64,000 nt of DNA from Pseudomonas fluorescens (GCF_000968015.1 NZ_LACH01000016.1:62001-126000), one strand, 5' to 3'. Positions 51,108 to 60,361 are shown, counted from the first letter of the stretch. Numbers and translations: made by a program. The notes: generated from the sequence alone by a model not told the origin.

Positions 51108-52132
51108 CGAACCCGATATCGCTGCGCCACCGCTACGGGCTGACGTTGCTGTTGACCCTTGCACTGAGCTTGCCGGCGCTAGCGCAGACCAGCGAGCCCC
51201 TGCCCTCGTGGAACGACGGCCCGGCGAAAAAGAACATCATCGAGTTCGTCCAGACGGTGACCGATCAAAGCAGCAAGGACTTCGTCAAACCCGCCGATCG
51301 AATCGCCGTGTTCGACAACGACGGCACGCTGTGGAGCGAGCAGCCGATGTACTTCGAATTGCTGTTTGCCCTGGAAGAGGTCAAGCGCACCGCACCGCAG
51401 CACCCGGAATGGAAAACCACCCAACCTTTCAAAGCCGTGCTGGAAAATGATCACAAGGCCCTGGGCGAGTCGGGCATGGATGGCACCCTGAAAATCTTCG
51501 GCGCCACCCACACCGGCATGACCACCGAAGCCTTCGATGACTACGCCAAAACCTGGCTGACCCAGGCGCGCCATCCGAAAACCGGCAAGCCGTACACCGA
51601 GATGATCTTCCAGCCGATGCTGGAAATGCTCGACTACCTGCGCAGCCAGGACTTCAAGACCTACATCGTCTCCGGCGGCGACACCGGGTTCATGCGCGCC
51701 TTCGCCGAGAAGGTCTACGGCATCCCTCCGGAACAAGTGATCGGTACCACGTTTGTCACGGCGTTCCAATACAAGGACGGCAAAGCCTCGATCGTGCGTA
51801 CGCCGAAACTGGCGCACAACGATGATGGCCCGGGCAAACCGGAGAGCATCGACGCGGTCATCGGCAAGCGGCCGATCCTCGCCTTCGGCAACTCCGACGG
51901 CGACCTGCAAATGTTGCAGTGGACTGCCGCCGGGCCGGGCAAACGCTTCATGGGGCTGGTGCATCACACCGACGCCAAGCGCGAATGGGCCTACGACCGC
52001 CAATCCCAGATCGGTCGTCTGGACAAGGCTCTGGACGAAGCAAAAACCCGCGGCTGGACTATCGTGGATATGGCCGCCGAATGGCGCCGGATCTATCCCT
52101 TCGAGGCCGCCACACCCGAGCAAGTGCAATAA
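51104..52132 (+). CDS. Periplasmic HAD-superfamily phosphatase-like protein
   Basis: This 342-residue HAD-fold hydrolase has a signal peptide (about 1-27, ending LSLPALA). Motif I is [14 protein letters not shown] (nucleophile Asp71, acid/base Asp73), motif II SGGDTG (Ser in YIVSGG), and motif [18 protein letters not shown]. Such export of a HAD protein is uncommon but seen in periplasmic acid phosphatases. It starts within the BatD-like stop (ATGA) and precedes the sulfatase by 74 bp. The substrate is unknown. Confidence 0.88.
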   Translation: MTNPISLRHRYGLTLLLTLALSLPALAQTSEPLPSWNDGPAKKNIIEFVQTVTDQSSKDFVKPADRIAVFDNDGTLWSEQPMYFELLFALEEVKRTAPQHPEWKTTQPFKAVLENDHKALGESGMDGTLKIFGATHTGMTTEAFDDYAKTWLTQARHPKTGKPYTEMIFQPMLEMLDYLRSQDFKTYIVSGGDTGFMRAFAEKVYGIPPEQVIGTTFVTAFQYKDGKASIVRTPKLAHNDDGPGKPESIDAVIGKRPILAFGNSDGDLQMLQWTAAGPGKRFMGLVHHTDAKREWAYDRQSQIGRLDKALDEAKTRGWTIVDMAAEWRRIYPFEAATPEQVQ

Positions 52133-52206
52133 AAAAAGCGTAACGCAGGACTGCAAAAAACGTTTGTCGCGCTGAAGCGACGCAAGTGAGCTAAGGAGCA
52201 AGTCAG

Positions 52207-53787
52207 ATGACTCGCATACACAAGTGGCTACCGAAATTCGCCCTGGTGGCAGCCTCGGTGATGGCGATTTCGGCAACAGCCGGGGCCGCTGAAAAACCCA
52301 ACATTCTGGTGATCTTTGGCGATGACATCGGCCAGACCAACATCAGCGCCTACTCCATGGGCGTGGTCGGGTACAAGACTCCAAACATCGACCGGATTGC
52401 CAAAGAAGGCATGATGTTCACCGACTATTACGCGGAGAACAGTTGCACGGCGGGACGCTCGTCGTTCATTACCGGCCAGACACCGTTGCGTACCGGTCTG
52501 TCGAAAGTCGGCATACCGGGTGCCCCGGTGGGCCTGCAAAAACGCGACATCACCATCGCCCAGGCACTCAAGTCCCAGGGCTATGCCACCGGCCAGTTCG
52601 GCAAAAACCACTTGGGCGACCGGGATGAATATCTGCCGACCAATCACGGTTTCGACGAGTTCTTCGGCAACCTGTACCACCTCAACGCCGAAGAAGAACC
52701 CGAACGCCCGTACTGGCCCAAGGATGACCCTGAGTTCGTCAAGGCCAACTCCCCCCGTGGAGTGATTCACAGCTTCGCCGACGGCAAGATCGAAGACACC
52801 GGCGCCTTGACCGCCAAGCGCATGGAAACCATCGACGACGAAACCACTGCCGCGGCGCAAGCGTTCATCGAGAAACAGGCCAAGGCGGACAAGCCGTTCT
52901 TCGTCTGGATGAACACCACCCGCATGCACTTGTTCACCCACGTGCGCGAGTCGATGAAGGGCCAGAGCGGCATGCCCGGCAACGAGTATGCGGACGGCAT
53001 GCTTGAACACGATGGCGACGTCGGCAAACTGCTGAAAACCCTTGACGACCTGAAAATCGCCGACAACACCATCGTCGTCTACTCCACCGACAACGGCCCG
53101 AACCAGTTCTCCTGGCCGGACGCGGCGACCACGCCGTTCCGCAACGAGAAGAACTCCAACTGGGAAGGCGCATACCGGGTACCCGCGATTGTTCGTTGGC
53201 CAGGCAAGATCAAGGCCGGTGAAGTCTCCAACGAAATGTTCTCGGGCATGGACTGGTTCCCGACCCTGCTGGCTGCTGCTGGCGATGCCGGTGTGAAAGA
53301 CAAACTCCTGAAAGGTTGGGCCCCGACTTCGGGCGGCACCAATTTCAAGGTGCACCTGGACGGTTACAACCAACTGCCTTACCTGACGGGCCAACAACCT
53401 AAAGGCGAACGCAAGGAGTTTTACTACTTCAACGACGACGGTGTGCTGGTGTCCATGCGTTTCGATAACTGGAAAGCCGTGTTCTGCGAACAACGCGCAC
53501 CGGGTGGTTTCAAGGTCTGGAGCGAGCCGTTCGTATGCTTGCGGGTACCGAAAATCTTCAACCTGCGGATGGACCCGTATGAGCGGGCCGACATCGTTTC
53601 CGATCAGTATTACGATTGGCAAACCAAGAACGTCTATCTGGCCGCTGTAGCGGTCGGTAAGTCAGCGGCGTTCTTGCAAACGTTCATCGAGTATCCGCCG
53701 AGCCAGAAACCGGCCAGCTTCAGCATCGATCAGATCCGTGCGGCGGTAGACAAGAAAATCGAAGAAAAAATGAAAGCTGCACAGTAA
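52207..53787 (+). CDS. Arylsulfatase-type type I sulfatase
   Basis: This 526-residue exported sulfatase has a signal peptide (about 1-27, ending AGAA). The active-site motif CTAGRSSFITG (Cys80) fits C-x-[AP]-x-R, in which Cys becomes formylglycine. Metal ligands are Asp39/Asp40 in FGDDIG and the later YSTDNGPNQ segment. TPNIDRIAKEGMMFTDYY and NHLGDRDEYLPTNHGFDEF are typical of arylsulfatases. An AAGGAG RBS lies 8 bp before ATG 52207. No formylglycine-generating enzyme gene is in the window, so maturation depends on a distant gene. The mature substrate (sulfate ester) is unknown. Confidence 0.93.
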   Translation: MTRIHKWLPKFALVAASVMAISATAGAAEKPNILVIFGDDIGQTNISAYSMGVVGYKTPNIDRIAKEGMMFTDYYAENSCTAGRSSFITGQTPLRTGLSKVGIPGAPVGLQKRDITIAQALKSQGYATGQFGKNHLGDRDEYLPTNHGFDEFFGNLYHLNAEEEPERPYWPKDDPEFVKANSPRGVIHSFADGKIEDTGALTAKRMETIDDETTAAAQAFIEKQAKADKPFFVWMNTTRMHLFTHVRESMKGQSGMPGNEYADGMLEHDGDVGKLLKTLDDLKIADNTIVVYSTDNGPNQFSWPDAATTPFRNEKNSNWEGAYRVPAIVRWPGKIKAGEVSNEMFSGMDWFPTLLAAAGDAGVKDKLLKGWAPTSGGTNFKVHLDGYNQLPYLTGQQPKGERKEFYYFNDDGVLVSMRFDNWKAVFCEQRAPGGFKVWSEPFVCLRVPKIFNLRMDPYERADIVSDQYYDWQTKNVYLAAVAVGKSAAFLQTFIEYPPSQKPASFSIDQIRAAVDKKIEEKMKAAQ

Positions 53788-53854
53788 GACCGCTTGACCG
53801 CCGCTCGCCTTCACCGGCGAGCGGCCCTATTTCCAGGATGTGAACACATCCACT

Positions 53855-53932
53855 GTAGGAGCTGCCGAAGGCTGCGATCTTTTGATCTTCAGTCTTCAAG
53901 ATCAAAAGATCGCAGCCTACGGCAGCTCCTAC
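53855..53932. repeat. 35-bp near-perfect palindrome (GCTGCGATCTTTTGATC family)
   Basis: Arms 53855-53889 and 53898-53932 are inverted repeats with one mismatch and an 8-nt loop. Their core matches the palindromes at 27971-28078 and 60264-60344. It lies in the 188-bp gap between the sulfatase and the fused membrane gene and may reduce read-through between them. The remaining gap sequence shows no gene. Confidence 0.9.
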
Positions 53933-53975
53933 GCCGGTTCGTGTTCGATTCGAATTTTGCACAAGGCAATCCGCA

Positions 53976-56489
53976 ATGACCTCACGTGTCGCCAGCAAGT
54001 CGTCGGCCATCCCTGCCACTCAGACCAAAGCCCCGGCGCTGCTGATTCCCGCCCTGTTGCTGTTCATCTCCGGTGCCGCGGCGCTGGTGTATCAGGTGCT
54101 GTGGATCAAGCAGTTGTCGTTGGTGGTCGGCGTCGAGGTGTACGCCATTACCACCGGGATCAGCGCCTTTTTTGCCGGACTGGCGTTAGGCGGTTTGTTG
54201 TTCGGCCGGTGGGCCGATCGCTTGCAGAAGCCGGTTCTGCTCTATGCAGGGCTGGAAGTGCTGGTGGCCGTGCTCGGCGTCGGCGCGACCTTCGCCATGA
54301 GTCTCGCGGCCAGCCCGTTTGCCTGGCTGGAACAGCAAGTCGGCCTGCTGGCCTGGGTGTTGCCGTTTGCACTGGTGGGCATTCCGGCGCTGCTGATGGG
54401 CGGCACCCTGCCAGTGCTGATTCGTTCGTTGGCAGCAAACCCGCAACAGCTGGGCAAGGCCGGCGGTCAGCTCTATGCGGCGAACACCGCCGGGGCCATT
54501 GCCGGCACCCTGCTGGCCGCGTTTGTATTGATTGCGACCCTCGGTGTGCGCGGCAGTGCCTTGGCCGCAGCCATGCTGAACCTGCTGGCCGCCGCCGGTG
54601 CCTTGTGGTTCCAACGCCACCGCTCGCTGCCGAACGAGGCGCCGGTCAAGCACCACGTCGACAAAGCTCCCGATCGCGTTGCCTTGTGGCTGTATTCAAT
54701 TGCCGGTGGCGTGGCCCTCGGTTACGAAGTGGTCTGGTCGCAGTCCATCGTGCAGTTCATGAGCACTCGTACGTACGCCTTTGCGGTGGTGCTGGCAACG
54801 TACCTCACCGGGCTGTTTCTCGGCAGCATCCTGCTGGCCCGACGGGCTGACCGCATTCGCGATCCCTGGGGTGTGTTCGGTTTGCTGATCGCCGGTGCCG
54901 GGCTCGTCGCGTTGCTGGAAATCGCCTTGCTCGGACGGTGGCTGGTGGTCGCCCAAAGCCTGGCCGAAACCTGGGTGTTGTCGTTGGGTGCAAGTGACCT
55001 GTTGGGCATGACCGCACGGTTTGCGGTGGCGGCAGTGAGCATCGTGTTTGTACCGACCCTGCTGCTCGGCGCCGCATTTCCGCTGGCCCTGCGTTTGAGC
55101 GTCGGCCGCGAGCGGGTCGGTCAGGCCGTCGGCGCGGTGGTGGCGTTCAATACGCTGGGCGGGATTGTCGGGGTGATGCTTTGCGGGTTTGTGCTGATCC
55201 CGTTGCTGGGGCTGGTCCGAACCCTCGGCTTGCTGGCGATTGTCGCTGCCGGGATTGGGTACTTCGCGGTGCGCAAGGGTCATAGGGTCAAGAAAGGCCG
55301 ACGCCAGGCTGTGGTCGCTATCGGCCTGTTGTCGATTGCGGTGGCCGTTTTTACCCCCGTGAACAAACTCGCCAGCCTGCTTCCCGGTGCACGCAACGGC
55401 ACTCTGGCTTTTTACGAAGAAGGACGCGGTGGGACCGTCGCCGTGGTCACTCAGGGCAAAGGACAAAAAGCGTTCCAGCGCTTGTACATCCAGGGGGTAT
55501 CGAACACCGGCGACGCCATGCCGTCCCTGCGCTACATGCGTATCCAGGCGCTGTTGCCACTGCTGATCCACAATGGCGAACCGCGCTCGGCGCTGGTGAT
55601 CGGTTTTGGCACCGGCATCACCGCGGGCGCCCTGACGCGCTATCCGGGGCTGGAACACCGTGTCGTGGCCGAGTTGCTGCCTTCGGTGGTCAAAGCCGCG
55701 CCGTTGTTCAAAGGCAACTTCAATGCGACCGCGGACCCCGTTGTTGACGTGCGCCTGCACGATGGCCGGCAGGAACTGCTGCGCAACCCACAACGCTACG
55801 ACTTGATCACCCTCGAACCGCCACCGCCCTCCGCGGCTGGCGTGGTGAATCTGTATTCCCGGGACTTCTATCAGTTGGCCGCCAGTCGCTTGGAGAATAA
55901 GGGTCTGGTCGCTCAATGGTTGCCACTGCCCACCCAGAACATCGACGATTCGCGCTCACTGGTGCGCAGCTTTCTCGACGTCTTCCCCTACGCCAACCTG
56001 TGGACCAGCGAGTTCCACGAAATGCTGCTGGTGGGCTCGATGGAACCGATCGAACTGGACGCGGCGAAAATCAGCCAACGCTTCCAACAGGACACCGTGC
56101 GCAGCACCTTGCAGGACGTGGGCATTGGCTCCGCTGCAGCGTTGCTCTCGACCTGGGTCACCGATCGTGCCGGCCTGGAGCGTTTTGCTGGCGACGCCCC
56201 ACCGGTAACCGACGATCAGCCGCGTATCGAATATGCGCCGTGGGTGCGGGCCAAGGAGATCAGCCGTGTACTGCCGGCCTTGCTGGACCTGCGCATAGCA
56301 CCACCGCTGGTGAATGCCGATGCGGGCTTCAATGAACGGATGAACGCACACCAGCAACGCCTGATGCAGTTCTATAGGGCGAGCCTGCATGCTTATGACG
56401 GTGACCGCGACGCGTGGGCCAGGGATATTCGCGAGGTGATGCGCGGGGATGGGGGGAATCCGTATTTCCGGTGGTTTGTCGGGGAGTGA
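53976..56489 (+). CDS. Multi-helix membrane protein fused to a spermidine-synthase-like domain
   Basis: This 837-residue protein has an N-terminal membrane half (about 22-450) with roughly 12-14 helices, starting PALLLFISGAAALVYQVLWI, of the fused MFS/spermidine-synthase type. The C-terminal half (about 470-830) is a class I methyltransferase-like fold: SALVIGFGTGITAG binds the nucleotide-like ligand and VAELLPSVVKAA follows. The usual polyamine-synthase D-S-S-D-P motif is replaced by LITLEPPPPSAAG, so ordinary spermidine synthesis is unlikely. Function is unknown; proximity to the cytochrome suggests a membrane redox or modification role. Confidence 0.85.
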   Translation: MTSRVASKSSAIPATQTKAPALLIPALLLFISGAAALVYQVLWIKQLSLVVGVEVYAITTGISAFFAGLALGGLLFGRWADRLQKPVLLYAGLEVLVAVLGVGATFAMSLAASPFAWLEQQVGLLAWVLPFALVGIPALLMGGTLPVLIRSLAANPQQLGKAGGQLYAANTAGAIAGTLLAAFVLIATLGVRGSALAAAMLNLLAAAGALWFQRHRSLPNEAPVKHHVDKAPDRVALWLYSIAGGVALGYEVVWSQSIVQFMSTRTYAFAVVLATYLTGLFLGSILLARRADRIRDPWGVFGLLIAGAGLVALLEIALLGRWLVVAQSLAETWVLSLGASDLLGMTARFAVAAVSIVFVPTLLLGAAFPLALRLSVGRERVGQAVGAVVAFNTLGGIVGVMLCGFVLIPLLGLVRTLGLLAIVAAGIGYFAVRKGHRVKKGRRQAVVAIGLLSIAVAVFTPVNKLASLLPGARNGTLAFYEEGRGGTVAVVTQGKGQKAFQRLYIQGVSNTGDAMPSLRYMRIQALLPLLIHNGEPRSALVIGFGTGITAGALTRYPGLEHRVVAELLPSVVKAAPLFKGNFNATADPVVDVRLHDGRQELLRNPQRYDLITLEPPPPSAAGVVNLYSRDFYQLAASRLENKGLVAQWLPLPTQNIDDSRSLVRSFLDVFPYANLWTSEFHEMLLVGSMEPIELDAAKISQRFQQDTVRSTLQDVGIGSAAALLSTWVTDRAGLERFAGDAPPVTDDQPRIEYAPWVRAKEISRVLPALLDLRIAPPLVNADAGFNERMNAHQQRLMQFYRASLHAYDGDRDAWARDIREVMRGDGGNPYFRWFVGE

Positions 56490-56505
56490 TGCAGCGTCCG
56501 ATAGA

Positions 56506-56589
56506 CCGCCTTCGCGAGCAGGCTCGCTCCCACACTGGATCTGTGGCGAATACAAATCCCCTGTGGGAGCGAGCTTGCTCGCGATTAGG
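56506..56589. repeat. REP doublet
   Basis: Inverted REP cores TTCGCGAGCAGGCTCGCTCC (from 56511) and TGTGGGAGCGAGCTTGCTCG (from 56562) lie just after the fused membrane gene. The rest of the gap up to 56794 holds no clear gene. Confidence 0.9.
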
Positions 56590-56794
56590 CCCTCAGCCTC
56601 AACGCATCATTTGGACTTGAGCTTCAAATACGACTGATGCAGATCGCAGGCCCAGCCATCGAGAAACACCGCTTCAGTGGGACGCTGCCCAGTGGATCAC
56701 AACCGTCATTTGACAGACGCCGGCCTTCCGGCAAAGCTGCGTCGAGCTTGAACGCGCGCCTGACGGCAAACGCACCCGGACTATGGAAGTCGCA

Positions 56795-59146
56795 ATGCCG
56801 AAACATAAAAATAAAGCGGTACAGACAAACCCTGATTCGCCACCGACCTTGATTAACCGTTACCTGTTTCCCGTCACCCTTGGCGTCTTGCTATTAGCCG
56901 TCGCGGGCATCGGCTGGTTTCTGTTCAGCAGCACACCGGCCCCCGTGACGTATGCGCCTGTCAGTACGCCGGTCGCTCAGCCGGTCAAACCGCAACCAGT
57001 CGCCGTGGCGCCGGCAACGATGGTTGATGAGCAACAATGCCAAAGCTGCCACAGCGAGCAGGTCAAGGACTGGCAAGGCTCCCATCACCAATTGGCGATG
57101 CAGGAGGCCAATGCCGAGACGATGTTGGGCGACTTCAAAAACATAACCTTCAAAGCGGAAAACGAGACCACCCGTTTCTCGCGCAAGGGCGACGAATTCT
57201 GGGTCAACACCCCCGGCATTGACGGCAAGAATGCCGAGTTCAAGGTCGCCTACACCTTTGGCATCGCGCCGTTGCAGCAATACCTGATCGAGGTCGGCGA
57301 GGGTCGGTTGCAAGCCCTCGGCGTGGCCTGGGATACCGAGAAGCACCGCTGGTTTCACCTTTATCCGGGCCAGGGTGTGAACTTCAAAGACCCGTTGCAC
57401 TGGAGCAAGCCGAGCCAGAACGCCAACTTCATGTGCGTCGAGTGCCACACCACCGGTTACAAACGCAATTTCGATGCCGCGAAAAACACCTTCGACAGTC
57501 ACTGGAACAGCCTCGGTGTCGGCTGTCAGGCGTGCCACGGCCCGGCCTCCAATCACCTGGAGTGGACGGCAAAAAAAGGTGACCTGGTCCATGCCGGTTT
57601 TGCCGTCGACCTGAAGGACAAGAACGCCACCGTCGAAATCGAAACCTGTGCCCGCTGCCACTCGCGCCGCGCGCCATTGGGCGACGGCTTCACCGCCGGC
57701 AAGCGCCTGATGGATGACTACCTGCCGAGCCCCCTGACCCGCGAGTTGTACGCGCTGGACGGCAAGATCAAGGACGAAGTGTTCGAACACGGCTCCTTCG
57801 CCCAGAGCAAAATGTTCGACAAGGGTGTGCGCTGCAGCAACTGCCACAACCCGCACAGCACCGAGCTCAAGGCACCGGGCAACGGTGTCTGCCTGCAATG
57901 CCACAACACCGCCGGCAAGACTTCGGTCGACGGCGTCGACGGCAAAGGGCTGCAAGCGAAGAACTACGATTCGATCGAACACACGCGCCACACCATGGGC
58001 CAACCGGGTTCGCAGTGCGTGGATTGCCACATGCCTGGCAAGTTCTACATGGGTAATGACTTCAGGCATGACCACAGTTTCAGCATCCCCAACCCTGAGC
58101 GGGCGAAAAAACTCGGCACGCCGGACGCTTGCCTGACCTGTCACCAGGGCAAGGCGGGCGACAAGATCACCGAGCAATTCAAGCTGTGGAACACCAACAC
58201 CGCGCAGGCACCGCGTTACGACGAAAGCCTGTGGCTGATTCGCAACGGTCAGCCCGGCGCGGCACAAGCCTTGTACGAGCAGCTTCAACTTAGCCATTTG
58301 CCAGCGATTCAGCGCGCAACCCTGCTCGCCGAGTTGCCGCTGTACCCAAGCGAACAGGCGTTGAAACTGGCCACCCAGGACTTGAACAACCCGGCCCCGC
58401 AAGTGCGTGAAAGCGCCGTCCGGGCGATCAGCGCGTTCCTGCCGCCACCGGAGCGCGCGCCGCTGCTGTCGCCGTTGCTGGGCGACCCGGTGAAGGCTGT
58501 GCGGATTGTCGCGGCCCGGGATCTGCTGAGCGTGGCCCGTAATGGCTTGGGCAGCGCCCAGGACAACTGGAATGCAGCCATCGCCGAATACGAGGACGTC
58601 CAGAAGAACCTGGCCGAACGCGCCGAAGCCAACCTCAACCTGGCCATGCTCTATCAAGCCAGCGGTCGTAGCAGCGAAGTCGAAGCGCTGCTGCGCACAG
58701 CCCTCAAGCGCGATCCGGATTTCTACCCGGCGCTGGTGACACTGGTGCAATGGCTGGAGGCGAACGGACGCAGTCAGGAAGCTCAGACGCTGCTGGCGCA
58801 GAGCCTGAAAGCACACCCGGATGCCGCCCTGCTGCAACACACTCAAGGGCTGTCGCTGGTGCGCGCGGGCAAATCAGCCCAGGCCATGCCGGCCCTGCGC
58901 AAAGCCGCGCAACTAGAGCCTCAGAGCGCCCAATACGGTTACGTGTTGGCGGTAGCGTTGCACGACAGCGGCAAGGTCGATGAGGCCTGCCAAGAGCTGG
59001 AGCGATTGTTGAAAGTGCAGCCAGCCAATCGCAATGCCCGGTTGTCGTTGATCCAGTACTACCTGGATAACGGGCAGGAACCGAAGGCGCAGGTGTTGCT
59101 GCAGGGCTGGAAGAAAATGAACATGGGGGATCCGGCGTTGAAATGA
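56795..59146 (+). CDS. Eight-haem c-type cytochrome with TPR-like C-terminal repeats
   Basis: This 783-residue exported cytochrome has an N-terminal membrane anchor (about 23-46: YLFPVTLGVLLLAVAGIGWF) and a Pro/Val-rich linker. Eight CxxCH haem-binding motifs follow: CQSCH (82), CVECH, CQACH, CARCH, CSNCH, CLQCH, CVDCH and CLTCH (about 447), in the NrfA/HAO/cytochrome c554-like multihaem style. The C-terminal third is a HEAT-like then TPR region (about 500-775: LNLAMLYQASGRSSEVEALL). ATG 56795 (MPKHKNK) is chosen because GGAAG lies 5 bp upstream; ATG 56783 is the alternative. The haem-plus-TPR fusion suggests an electron-transfer hub for partner proteins. Confidence 0.9.
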   Translation: MPKHKNKAVQTNPDSPPTLINRYLFPVTLGVLLLAVAGIGWFLFSSTPAPVTYAPVSTPVAQPVKPQPVAVAPATMVDEQQCQSCHSEQVKDWQGSHHQLAMQEANAETMLGDFKNITFKAENETTRFSRKGDEFWVNTPGIDGKNAEFKVAYTFGIAPLQQYLIEVGEGRLQALGVAWDTEKHRWFHLYPGQGVNFKDPLHWSKPSQNANFMCVECHTTGYKRNFDAAKNTFDSHWNSLGVGCQACHGPASNHLEWTAKKGDLVHAGFAVDLKDKNATVEIETCARCHSRRAPLGDGFTAGKRLMDDYLPSPLTRELYALDGKIKDEVFEHGSFAQSKMFDKGVRCSNCHNPHSTELKAPGNGVCLQCHNTAGKTSVDGVDGKGLQAKNYDSIEHTRHTMGQPGSQCVDCHMPGKFYMGNDFRHDHSFSIPNPERAKKLGTPDACLTCHQGKAGDKITEQFKLWNTNTAQAPRYDESLWLIRNGQPGAAQALYEQLQLSHLPAIQRATLLAELPLYPSEQALKLATQDLNNPAPQVRESAVRAISAFLPPPERAPLLSPLLGDPVKAVRIVAARDLLSVARNGLGSAQDNWNAAIAEYEDVQKNLAERAEANLNLAMLYQASGRSSEVEALLRTALKRDPDFYPALVTLVQWLEANGRSQEAQTLLAQSLKAHPDAALLQHTQGLSLVRAGKSAQAMPALRKAAQLEPQSAQYGYVLAVALHDSGKVDEACQELERLLKVQPANRNARLSLIQYYLDNGQEPKAQVLLQGWKKMNMGDPALK

Positions 59147-59171
59147 CCCTTGCGCCAAGTCTGTATCAGCC

Positions 59172-59209
59172 GCCCTGTGGCGAGGGGATTTATCCCCTCG
59201 CCACAGGGC
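59172..59209. terminator. Perfect hairpin after the multihaem cytochrome
   Basis: Arms of 17 bp, 59172-59188 and 59193-59209 (core CCTGTGGCGAGGGG), with a 4-nt TTTA loop are perfectly complementary. It lies between the convergent cytochrome gene and the next reverse gene, so it can end both transcripts. There is no T-run, so this is a terminator-like stem, not a canonical intrinsic terminator. Confidence 0.6.
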
Positions 59210-59228
59210 AGCTACATCGACGGTGGAA

Positions 59229-60197
59229 TCACCAGGACGAACCGCTTTTGAGCGCCAACTCCCGCCGACTATTGACTCGCATCGCCTTGATCAACGACAC
59301 CGTCCCCACCAGCAAAATCGCCGCGCCAAACAGGAAGTCGATGTTGTACAGCTGAAAGTCCTGCAACGGCCCCACCAGCAATATCCGGACAGCCCCGATA
59401 CTCACCAGCGTGGCGAGAAAATCGATGCCCGGCTCGTCGCGATAAAACACGTGCATCAGCGGCAGGCAAATCACCAGCAGCAACAGCAACACGATCACCT
59501 TGAACGAACCTTTGCGCTCGACGCTGAACGCGCATTCATGAGAGGTGAAGGGTTTGTAGTCTTCCTCGCCAACCAGCGCGTTTTTCTCGTTGATGTACTC
59601 GGCCCGGTTGTACTTCTGAATGGGCGTAAAGGTGTTCGACATCTCCATCACCGTGGTGATGTGGCGGAAGCGCAGGTCGATGCGCTCATTGCCCTTGAGG
59701 TAATACAGCACCGGTTTGTAGCCATAGCGGTAGGTGTCGAAGGGGAACTCGGTGGCGCGCCCCTGCACGCCAATCGGTCGCGGCTCGAGCTCCGCGTAGG
59801 CACTTTTGTTGTCTGAAGCGAGGTTACGGCTCAGGGGTTTGATTTTGACCTGCTCGAGGAAAATCGGCGTGGCGCCGTAGGACCATTGCAGCGGTTCCAG
59901 GCGCAGGCGCAGCTCGTTTCGGCCCAGGTCATAGCGATTGAAAGTGCGCTCGGAAACAATCACCGCGCCGCTGAGCAGGAACTCGCCACGCAGGTTGTTG
60001 GTGATACGCAGGGTCAGTTGATCCTTGCCCAGCGACAGCGCATCGGCGGCCGGTGGCGTGCCGCACCAGGCGTAACTGTCGAACGCGCCACCCAACTGCC
60101 CGCCCCGGTTCTCCTGGAACACATAAAAGTAACCGCCCCACAGGGCCAACATCAGCAGAAACGCGGTTAACCCTAAAATCTTCTTGCCCACACTCAA
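59229..60197 (-). CDS. Membrane protein of unknown function
   Basis: This 322-residue protein has one N-terminal membrane helix (about 7-26: ILGLTAFLLMLALWGGYFYV), a long extracytoplasmic beta-rich region (about 30-230) and three C-terminal helices (about 233-320: VIVLLLLLVICLPLMHV; LVSIGAVRILLVGPLQ; LFGAAILLVGTVSLIKA). I do not recognise the family. The start is probably TTG 60197 (reverse strand): AAAGGAGTCTGGT lies just upstream; in-frame GTG 60191 is further from it. It is convergent with the cytochrome gene. Confidence 0.75.
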   Translation of the reverse strand: MSVGKKILGLTAFLLMLALWGGYFYVFQENRGGQLGGAFDSYAWCGTPPAADALSLGKDQLTLRITNNLRGEFLLSGAVIVSERTFNRYDLGRNELRLRLEPLQWSYGATPIFLEQVKIKPLSRNLASDNKSAYAELEPRPIGVQGRATEFPFDTYRYGYKPVLYYLKGNERIDLRFRHITTVMEMSNTFTPIQKYNRAEYINEKNALVGEEDYKPFTSHECAFSVERKGSFKVIVLLLLLVICLPLMHVFYRDEPGIDFLATLVSIGAVRILLVGPLQDFQLYNIDFLFGAAILLVGTVSLIKAMRVNSRRELALKSGSSW

Positions 60198-60263
60198 ACC
60201 AGACTCCTTTCGGTACGACTTCCTTGTGAGGTGCGGACTCTACCAAAGTGAACGCCCAAAGCA

Positions 60264-60344
60264 AAAAGATCGCAGCCTGCGGCAGCTCCTACACCAGCCG
60301 CGTACATCCGCAATGTGTAGGAGCTGCCGCAGGCTGCGATCTTT
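60264..60344. repeat. 30-bp perfect palindrome (GCTGCGATCTTTTGATC family)
   Basis: Arms 60264-60293 and 60315-60344 are exact inverted repeats with a 21-nt loop; the core AAAAGATCGCAGCC and the outer GGCAGCTCCTACA match the palindrome at 53855-53932. It lies between the unknown membrane gene and the DUF934 gene, just downstream of the DUF934 stop. Confidence 0.93.
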
Positions 60345-60361
60345 TGATCTACCCGTTTTTT

